64,000 nucleotides of DNA, taken from contig NZ_AP028056.1 in the NCBI RefSeq assembly GCF_030297015.1, positions 692,939-756,938 on the forward strand, read 5' to 3'. Every line of letters starts with the position of its first letter. Position 1 is the first letter of the stretch. The position numbers were made by a program, and so were the translations under genes. The stretch comes from Brooklawnia propionicigenes (GTDB taxonomy: Bacteria; Actinomycetota; Actinomycetes; Propionibacteriales; Propionibacteriaceae). Under the pieces are notes generated by a model. The model was not told the origin of the DNA. It saw only the letters and a program-made list of their open reading frames with translations, and made no database searches. Positions 57,630 through 64,000 of this stretch are shown here, piece after piece.

Positions 57630-57994
57630 AACTGCTCGATCACGAACGTGCTGCCCACCTCGAGGCGTGGCACTTCCTCGCCCTCGACATGAATGGCCCC
57701 GTGCATATAGGCCGATTTCTGGCCGTCGACGATGACCGTGACGTGACCCAGGTTGTCCAGGTTCTGGCGGGCCACCGAGCCGACGGCGGTGATCGGGTAC
57801 TGCTCGCCGTCCAGCACCAGCACCTGACCCGCCTGAAGATCCGCGGTAGTGCGGGCCGATGCGTCGACGAGGAAGCAGAACTCACGCAGCGCGTCGGGAG
57901 CCTCCTCACCGAAGGTGACGAGCATGCCCTGGGCGATGAAGGAGCTGGCCTCGGGCCCGACCTCGGTAACGGTGGTGCGATAGATCTCGGTCAT
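57626..57994 (-). CDS. srlB: PTS glucitol/sorbitol transporter subunit IIA
   Basis: Accepts phosphate from HPr and passes it to EIIB. It is 122 residues. TEIYRTTVTEVGPEA and EEAPDALREFCFLVD match the family, and the phosphorylated His is probably that of LDNLGHVTVIVDG. The gene lies 28 nt after the EIIB gene and overlaps the HPr gene. Confidence 0.9.
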   Translation of the reverse strand: MTEIYRTTVTEVGPEASSFIAQGMLVTFGEEAPDALREFCFLVDASARTTADLQAGQVLVLDGEQYPITAVGSVARQNLDNLGHVTVIVDGQKSAYMHGAIHVEGEEVPRLEVGSTFVIEQL

Positions 57995-58021
57995 GATGAC
58001 TGACTTCCTTTCGTGTCGTGT

Positions 58022-59083
58022 CTAGGACGAGTAAAGGCCGATACTGGCAAGCCAGGCCACTGCAACACGCGGGACGCCGTTAAGGAATCGTGAGTAGAGC
58101 ACAGATGGCACGCCCACCTCGACGGTCTCCGGCCGGGCCTCCGCCAGACCCAGTCCGACAGGGATGAAGTCGGCGGCATTTTGGGTATTGATGGCGAACA
58201 GCGCCGGGAGCGCGAGGCTCGGCGGGATGTTGCCCTTGCCGATCTCGACGCCGATGAGGGTGCCGATGATCTGGCCGATGACGGCGCCCGGCCCCAGCAG
58301 CGGCGACAGGAATGGCAGGGAGGCGATGAAGCCGAGAGCCATCAGTCCCCACCCGGTGCCGGCCAGCGGGGTGAGCAGGCTGGAGAACCAGTTGCCGAAG
58401 CCCGAGGCGTTGATGATGCCGATCAGCATCGCGACGAAGCCCATGAAGGGGATGACCGTGCCGAGCATGGTCTGCACGGCGTCGCGGGCGGCCTGGTAGA
58501 AGATCGACACGACCCGGCCGGCGCCCAGGCCGATCTTCTCGAGCAGGGACTTCTTCTTCTTCTCGGCAATGGTCTGCGAGATCTTCTTGTCGGTGCTCCA
58601 ATCACCCTTGACGGTGAAGGCAGGTCCGCCGTCGGAACCGCCGGTGCCCTGGGCATCTTCGGAAGCGGTGGCGCTCGCGGCGCCGATGGAGACCAGGGCC
58701 TCCGCCTCATCGGCAAGACGCACCTGCTCGGGACCGACCGCGGAGACGTAGAGCTCCTCGGTGATGAACTGGGCAAGAGGACCGGTCTTGCCGGTGGGCA
58801 TCACGTTGACCGTGGAGATGCCCTTCTTCGGGTACAGGCCGCAGCGAAGCGTCCCGCCGCAGTCGATGACCGCGACGAAGATCTCGTCGTCGGGTACCGA
58901 CGTCTTGAATCCGTTGACGGCTTCAGCGCCGGACAGTTCGCAGATCCGGTCGACGACCTCCGGCTTCATGCCGCCGCCGACGATGTAGACGACCTTGTTT
59001 CGCTGCTCGGTGGGAGTCAGTGTCAGGGGGCCTCCGAAGCCGCCGCCGCCGCGCTCAATGACAATGGTGTGGTAGTTGGACAT
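58022..59083 (-). CDS. srlE: PTS glucitol/sorbitol transporter subunit IIB (with IIC C-terminal part)
   Basis: A 353-residue membrane-bound EIIB. The soluble B domain contains the phosphorylated Cys in [18 protein letters not shown]. After a linker rich in Ala, Gly and Lys, the EIIBC C-terminal membrane region follows ([29 protein letters not shown]). The ATG at 59083 begins [17 protein letters not shown], the normal SrlE start; the longer open frame upstream overlaps the EIIC gene and is not used. Confidence 0.92.
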   Translation of the reverse strand: MSNYHTIVIERGGGGFGGPLTLTPTEQRNKVVYIVGGGMKPEVVDRICELSGAEAVNGFKTSVPDDEIFVAVIDCGGTLRCGLYPKKGISTVNVMPTGKTGPLAQFITEELYVSAVGPEQVRLADEAEALVSIGAASATASEDAQGTGGSDGGPAFTVKGDWSTDKKISQTIAEKKKKSLLEKIGLGAGRVVSIFYQAARDAVQTMLGTVIPFMGFVAMLIGIINASGFGNWFSSLLTPLAGTGWGLMALGFIASLPFLSPLLGPGAVIGQIIGTLIGVEIGKGNIPPSLALPALFAINTQNAADFIPVGLGLAEARPETVEVGVPSVLYSRFLNGVPRVAVAWLASIGLYSS

Positions 59084-59091
59084 GTGGAGCG

Positions 59092-59643
59092 TCACCCTTC
59101 TATGTGGGGTTCGAGGCTGAGTTCGACACCCTGCTGCTTGCTGACGTAGGCGGTGGTGAAGTCGGTCACCCAGCCGGAGACGAAGTTCATGACGAGGCCG
59201 ACCAGCAGATACCGGATGGCCAGTGGCCCGGTGCTCAGGCCGAGCGTCATGACGCCCTGGGCGATGCCGAGCCAGATGAACAATTCGGCCGGGTTGATGT
59301 GCGGGAAGACGCCGTTGCTGGTGTGGCAGAACTGCGCGGCGCTGGCGAAATAGCTGGGCTTGTAGCGCTCGGGCATGAACCGCCCCAGCGAGTGCACCAT
59401 CGGGTTGGCCAGCATGAACGCTCCGATGAACGGAAGCAGCATGTAACGGCTCACCGGGTTGTGGGACGCCTTGCCGGCGAAGCGGTTGACCCGGTTCTCG
59501 CCGACCAGTTGAATCAGTGAGTTCATTGCGATCAACAGCATGAGGACGAGAGGCACGATGCTGCCCATCCAGCTGATGAAGACATCGGCTCCGGCCTGGA
59601 ATAGGCCGACGAACCACTCGGCGGCGCGCACGAGTATATCCAT
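59092..59643 (-). CDS. srlA: PTS glucitol/sorbitol transporter subunit IIC
   Basis: Membrane channel of the PTS, 183 residues with four to five hydrophobic segments. [20 protein letters not shown] and [20 protein letters not shown] are strongly conserved in SrlA. The ATG at 59643 has AAGGAG with 5-nt spacing; the GTG at 59649 is too close to that site. Confidence 0.93.
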   Translation of the reverse strand: MDILVRAAEWFVGLFQAGADVFISWMGSIVPLVLMLLIAMNSLIQLVGENRVNRFAGKASHNPVSRYMLLPFIGAFMLANPMVHSLGRFMPERYKPSYFASAAQFCHTSNGVFPHINPAELFIWLGIAQGVMTLGLSTGPLAIRYLLVGLVMNFVSGWVTDFTTAYVSKQQGVELSLEPHIEG

Positions 59644-59697
59644 GATCACTCCTTCGTAGATGTAGTGGGTGGTGGGGCTTATGGGGTTACGGACAGG

Positions 59698-60156
59698 TCA
59701 GGCCGTGGCCACCGGACGGCGCCGAACAAGTCGGCCGGCAGCGAGGCTGATCTGGGCGAGCGGGCCGGGCGGATCCAGCGGTTTCTTACCGGCCAGCACG
59801 GTGCGGTAGTTGTCGCGGGCATTGGCCACCGCCGCGCGCACCGGCCTATTGAAGCGCCGGTCGGTTTCGGGTGTGAGTTCGGCGAGTTCGCAGCCGTCGA
59901 AGGCATCGAAGACGCGGAACCGAGACAGCACGGTGACCCCCGAGAGCTTGTGGCCCTCGACGATGCGTCCGTCGTCGTCGAGCAGGAACAGCACCAGCGC
60001 ACCCGCGGAGAGCAGGCCCTGCTTCTTGCCGAGCGCGACCCGGCCGCGACGGCGCAGGCTCGTGAACGTGGCGGCGAAGTTCTTCGACTGCCTCAGCGCC
60101 AAGAACGTCTGGGTGAGGTAGACGACCGCGAACGCGATCAGGACGGTCCAGAACAC
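59698..60156 (-). CDS. gutM: GutM family activator
   Basis: A 152-residue protein of the GutM/SrlM family: an N-terminal hydrophobic segment (VLIAFAVVYLTQTFLALRQ) and a cytoplasmic part with RRRGRVALGKKQG and VEGHKLSGVTVLSRF. In E. coli GutM activates the glucitol operon. Here it lies between the PRD regulator and the PTS genes, as is usual. Confidence 0.88.
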   Translation of the reverse strand: MFWTVLIAFAVVYLTQTFLALRQSKNFAATFTSLRRRGRVALGKKQGLLSAGALVLFLLDDDGRIVEGHKLSGVTVLSRFRVFDAFDGCELAELTPETDRRFNRPVRAAVANARDNYRTVLAGKKPLDPPGPLAQISLAAGRLVRRRPVATA

Positions 60157-60165
60157 TGCTTCTCC

Positions 60166-62066
60166 TCAGGTGGTCGGGTTGGACTGCAGGTTCTCCATGA
60201 AGTAGAAGAACTGCTCGTAACTGGTCAGGCGGGAGATCTTCGCCACCGCGGCGGCGTTCCCGCCGAGCCGGATGATCTCGTCGTAGACACGGATGAGAAC
60301 GGTGTCGTCGTAGGCGACCTTCTCCGGGACGGCCATCAGGAACACCACGCGGATGCCGGCCTCGGAGTCGGCTCGCGGCACCACGCCGAGCGCGCACACC
60401 GGGGTGACCAGCGTGGGATCGGTGGCGTGGGGAAAGGCGAGCCGGTCGTCTAGTTGCATGGTGGCCCGCGCCTCGCGGGCGGCAGTGGCCGCCTCGAACC
60501 CCTCGCCGACCAGGCCGGCCTTCCGCAGCGCGTCGATGAGCAGCTGGGTCGCCTCCGGGTAACCGGCGTCGGTGGGGAGGCGGACGAACCGGTTCTCGTC
60601 GATCAGGGACACCAGCAGGGAGCCTGCCGCTGCCGGGGCGAGCGGGCCGAGGGTGGGTATCCGCAGCGCGTTCAGCCGGCGAGTCACTGCCTGCCGGTCG
60701 AACAGCTCCGACAGCTCGAGTGTGGGACGGTTGGTCGATACCCGGGCGCCGGGGGTGGTGACGACCAGGTCGCTGGCATCCAGGTCACCGGGTGCGCAGT
60801 CGGGGACGATCGTGTAGCGCGTACCGGCGGGGAGCAGCGTCGCAAGGTGGGACCGAACCAGGCGCGCGGTGGCCGGGCCGTGCCCCGAGACGATGGTCAC
60901 CGACATCTCGCGCCGTTGCCGAGCCGCGTAGTCGACCAGGAATACCTGGAAGTAGGTGGTGAGCAGCGACAACTCGCCCGCTTCGACGACCAGCCCGGTC
61001 TCCTGCTGTATCTCCTCGGCGGCGATCATCGCCATGCGGTGGGCCAGCGGATACTCCTCCTCCAGCCGCCCGGGCTGTGCGTCGGTGGCCAGATGCAGCG
61101 AGTAGCGCAATCTGTTCACCAGGAATGTGACGTGCTGGGTGAACTCGCGGACGAGTTCGGCGGTCGCGAGGCGTACGTCCATCTCGTTGGCTACGCGGTC
61201 GAGGATGCGTTCCACAAGGGCGCCGGCCAGCTCAGCCGACCGCCAGACGCCGCCGGGGCCCTCGGCGCCGGTCATCCGCATTCCGGCGGCGGGCAGCGCC
61301 AAGAACAGCACCTCGTCGTCCGGCAGCTGCTCATTGAGCAACGGCTCGACGGCCGCGGCCAACGCCCTGGCCAGGTCGTGAGCGGGAGAATCCACCAGAT
61401 CGGCGTAGGTCGGCGGAAGCGCGCCGAGCGGCTGGTTGTTCAGGTAGCGGTCGAGCACGACTGTCACCCAGCCCCGCATGATTTCGCGGTTGGCCGCGCT
61501 GAGACCGTACTCGCCCAGCACCTGTTCCACGGCACCGTGGATCTCGCCGCCCAGCGGATAGCCGCGGTAGGCGGCTGCGTACGCGTGGTCGAGGATCGCC
61601 AGCCGGATGCCCAGCTCGGGGCCTGCCAGCGTCAGCCCGACGCGGGTTCTCCCCTCGATCTTCACGCCGTAGGGAGCCAGCAACTCGCGAACCTGGGCGA
61701 TATCGGCGACCACGCTGGTGCGTCCGAGGCGCATGTCCAGCGTCAGATCCTCGATGCGTACCGGCCTCAGGCTGTGCAGCAGCCGGGCGAGGATATATAG
61801 GCCGCGCGCCATTGCGGGTCGTTGAACGACTCCTGCACGATCGCTAGCCGGTCACGGACCCGGCGATACGCATCGGCGTCGACGATCAGCAGACGGTAGC
61901 GTCCATCGCTGAACCGGATCGAGGCGGCGGTGCCGAGGCTGTTGTTGAGTTGAGCGACATCGGTGCTGATGGTGCGGGCTGCGACGCCGCAACGCATCGC
62001 CAGAGCATCCTTGGCGACGGAATCCGCCGACTCCAGCTGCAGCAGAATGCTGACTGCTCGGTTCAT
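60166..62066 (-). pseudogene. PRD-type (BglG/MtlR family) transcriptional regulator, split by a frameshift
   Basis: Residues before the break give an N-terminal HTH (MNRAVSILLQLES, GVAARTISTDVAQLN); ATG at 62066 with GAGGAG upstream. The frame then ends early, while a second frame (60166-61812) continues with the second HTH, two PRD domains, an EIIB-like domain (VTIVSGHGPATARLV) and an EIIA domain (RLAFPHATD). Removing two bases from the ATATATA run at 61793-61799 joins them as WRAAYILARLLHSLRPV, which fits the family. The fault is thus a TA dinucleotide gain. It may be a mutation, a phase-variable switch or a sequencing error. The intact protein would sense PTS phosphorylation and activate the downstream operon. 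Confidence 0.8.
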
Positions 62067-62140
62067 CGTCGCTCCTCTCCGCCTCGCCATCGTGGCCAAG
62101 ATGAACGTAACGTGAACGGAGCACTGAAAGCAGCCCCCAA

Positions 62141-62154
62141 TAGACCGGGGTCTA
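62141..62154. promoter_or_regulatory. Palindrome upstream of the PTS operon
   Basis: TAGACC-GG-GGTCTA, a perfect 6-bp inverted repeat 75 bp upstream of the regulator start. It is a candidate operator, but there is only one copy. A second inverted repeat, CCCCATG/CATGGGG, lies further from the start, near the end of recN, and may be part of the recN terminator. Confidence 0.35.
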
Positions 62155-62227
62155 CGTCAATTGGGCGCGCGACACTGACCGAATCCCCATGCCATGGGGC
62201 TGACAAGCCGAAATGCGGGTCGGGAGG

Positions 62228-63916
62228 TCACGGCCTGTGCGCGAGTTCGAGCAGATCGCGGGCATGCGCCAGCCCCGAGCTGCTGTCGTCCAGGCCACCC
62301 ATCATGCGGGCCAGCTCGGCCTCGCGCTGCGCCCCGGTCACCAGCGTCAGATCGCTGGTGGTGACCTGACCGTCACTGGATTTCGAGACCACCCAGTGGG
62401 CGGACGCGAATGCCGCCACCTGAGCCAGATGCGTCACGACGATCACCTGCGAGTACTCGGCGAGCCGGGCCAGCCGGCGGCCGACCTCGATGGCCACGCT
62501 GCCGCCGATTCCGGCGTCCACCTCGTCGAAGACGAAGATGTGGCCGGGATCTCCGGCGGCGAGCACCACTTCCAGACCCAACCGGACGCGGGACAGTTCG
62601 CCGCCCGAGGCGACCTTCGCCAGCGGTCCGGGGGTGGCGCCGGGGTTCGCCGCGAACAGCAGGTGTACATGTTCCAGCCCGTGGGGACCCGGCTGCGGCA
62701 GCGGCTGTAGGTCAAAGCGCAGCCGGGCGTGCGGCATGGCCAACGCCGCCAGCTCGTCCTGCACGGCCGCAGCCAGCCGTGCGGCGGCCTGCTCGCGCAG
62801 CTCGGTGATGTGCCCGCCGAGTCTCAGCAGTGTGGCATCGAGATCGGCGATCAGCGCATCCAGTTCGCTCAGCCGCTGGTCCCCGCGGCTGAGGTTGGAC
62901 AGCCGCATCGCTGCGTTTGCGGCCCAGGCGAGCACCTCGTCGATGGTCGAGCCGTACTTGCGCGTCAGCCCGGCCAGCTGCGCGCGCCGTGAGGTCACCG
63001 CTTCGAGCCGCACGGGGTCGGCGTCCAGGTCGGCCAGATAGGACGCGACGTCGGCGGCCAATTCGTTGACCTGCCCGGTGATCGTCCGGGCGGCCAGGGC
63101 CAGCTCGCCGGCCTGCTCATCCAGCCTGGCGATGCCGGCGAGTTCGTGGCGGGCGATACCGACCAGGCCGACCGCGCCGGGATCGTCGAGGTCTCCCTCA
63201 TCGGAGCCGGACAGCGCATGGCTGGCTCGGGCGGCGAGCAGCCTCAGGTCGTCCACAGCCTGCAGCCTGGACGCCTCGGCCGCCAGCTCGGCGTCCTCCC
63301 CCGGCCGGGGATCGGCCGCCGAGATCTCTTCCAGTCCGAACTGCAGCAGATCGGCCTCGCGGGCGCGTTCTTGAGCGTGGTGCACCAGGTCGTCGCGCTC
63401 GGTACGCAGCTGGTCGCGACGGCGGTAGGCCCCTCGGTAGTCGTCGAGCAGCGCCGCCAGCTCGGGACCACCGGCATGGTCGAGAACCTCGCGCTGCCGA
63501 TCCGGGTCGCCCAGCCGGATCTGCTCGGACTGACCATGAATGGTCGCGAGTTCTCCGGTCACTTCGGCCAGCTTCGATATCGGGGTCTGGACACCCCCGA
63601 CGAAGACCCGTGAGCGGCCCTGCTTGCTGACCTGGCGGGAAACCAGCAGCTCGTCCGCTTCGGTCTCGGCGCCGATGTCGTCCAGCAGTGGCGTCACCGC
63701 GGAAAGATCGTTGAAACGTCCCTCGACGATGACGCGCTGGGAGCCCCGCCGGACCACCGAGGCATCAGCCCGCTCGCCCAGCAGCAGGCCGAGTGAGCTG
63801 ACGATCATCGTCTTGCCGGCACCGGTTTCACCGGTGATGACGGTCATGCCCGCGGTAGGTTCAATGGTCGCGTCCGCGATCACCCCGAGATTCGAGATGC
63901 GTAACTCGACCAGCAT
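62228..63916 (-). CDS. recN: DNA repair protein RecN
   Basis: SMC-like ATPase for double-strand break repair, 562 residues. Walker A is VITGETGAGKTMIVSSLGLL near residue 30; a long coiled-coil centre follows; the ABC signature is VASGGELSRVRLGLEV and Walker B is IFVFDEVDAGIGG. The ATG overlaps the stop of the preceding gene (TAATG), as in many actinobacteria. Confidence 0.96.
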   Translation of the reverse strand: MLVELRISNLGVIADATIEPTAGMTVITGETGAGKTMIVSSLGLLLGERADASVVRRGSQRVIVEGRFNDLSAVTPLLDDIGAETEADELLVSRQVSKQGRSRVFVGGVQTPISKLAEVTGELATIHGQSEQIRLGDPDRQREVLDHAGGPELAALLDDYRGAYRRRDQLRTERDDLVHHAQERAREADLLQFGLEEISAADPRPGEDAELAAEASRLQAVDDLRLLAARASHALSGSDEGDLDDPGAVGLVGIARHELAGIARLDEQAGELALAARTITGQVNELAADVASYLADLDADPVRLEAVTSRRAQLAGLTRKYGSTIDEVLAWAANAAMRLSNLSRGDQRLSELDALIADLDATLLRLGGHITELREQAAARLAAAVQDELAALAMPHARLRFDLQPLPQPGPHGLEHVHLLFAANPGATPGPLAKVASGGELSRVRLGLEVVLAAGDPGHIFVFDEVDAGIGGSVAIEVGRRLARLAEYSQVIVVTHLAQVAAFASAHWVVSKSSDGQVTTSDLTLVTGAQREAELARMMGGLDDSSSGLAHARDLLELAHRP

Positions 63917-64000
63917 TAGGGCCGCCCTTTGCTCCGGAAGCCATCGATGTTGAGGTCGAACTTCTTCACCAGGCGCGAGGTGAACGGCTGCTCCTGAAGC
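63916..64000 (-). CDS. nadK: C-terminus of probable NAD kinase (5' part outside window)
   Basis: The last 27 codons are visible, reading PFTSRLVKKFDLNIDGFR and ending SKGRP. The PFTxRLVxKF pattern is the usual C-terminus of actinobacterial NAD kinases, and nadK directly precedes recN in this phylum. The stop TAA shares two bases with the recN start. The identification rests on this short stretch plus gene order. Confidence 0.7.
   Translation of the reverse strand, partial: LQEQPFTSRLVKKFDLNIDGFRSKGRP

Noticed and set aside
58022-59617. Extended 531-codon frame for the EIIB gene
   Set aside because: The upstream part overlaps the EIIC gene out of frame; the conserved SrlE N-terminus begins at 59083.

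Overview
The window comes from a high-GC actinobacterium, most likely of the Propionibacteriales. The signs are class II fumarase, citrate synthase, a mutA-mutB-meaB methylmalonyl-CoA mutase operon (the propionate/succinate axis), frequent GTG/TTG starts and a nadK-recN pair. This assignment is inferred from gene content, not from a marker gene.

Layout. 1-3.8 kb: ferredoxin (cut by the window edge), a VanW-type cell-surface protein and fumarase. 4.2-11.7 kb: an amine/GABA catabolism operon (APC permease, two class III aminotransferases, an aldehyde dehydrogenase), then a PutP-type proline symporter. 11.7-32.2 kb: a complete type I-E CRISPR-Cas locus (cas3-cse1-cse2-cas7-cas5-cas6e-cas1-cas2) followed by a very long array. 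I count 159 repeats up to an IS3-family element and four more beyond it. 32.2-41.5 kb: an enolase-superfamily dehydratase, RarD, transketolase, an acetyltransferase, a phosphoribosyltransferase, citrate synthase, a lipid kinase and a ClC channel. 41.5-46.6 kb: the methylmalonyl-CoA mutase operon. 46.8-54.9 kb: a beta-hydroxyacid dehydrogenase, a patatin, a GH2 glycosidase, and a uronate locus (FCD regulator, TRAP binding protein, mannonate dehydratase), then pyrB. 55-62.1 kb: a glucitol-type PTS operon with its own HPr, an AraM-like sn-glycerol-1-phosphate dehydrogenase and an AraL-like HAD phosphatase, headed by a PRD regulator whose frame is broken. 62.2-64 kb: recN and the tail of a probable nadK.

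The most interesting element is in the roughly 350-bp gap before cas3. Two degenerate CRISPR repeats (11809-11836 and 11859-11879) flank a 22-nt pseudo-spacer and are followed by a strong hairpin. The pseudo-spacer matches a site about 100 bp downstream, just before cas3, at 16 of 22 positions. The match has an AA immediately 5' and a complete type I-E seed if the first base is read as part of the PAM. This is the architecture of a crRNA-like RNA that lets Cascade repress its own operon (a CreR-type Cas-regulating RNA). The idea is inference from sequence and needs experimental support.

The genes work together as several catabolic modules (amines/GABA, uronates, a polyol through PTS) that feed a TCA/propionate metabolism, next to a large adaptive immune locus.
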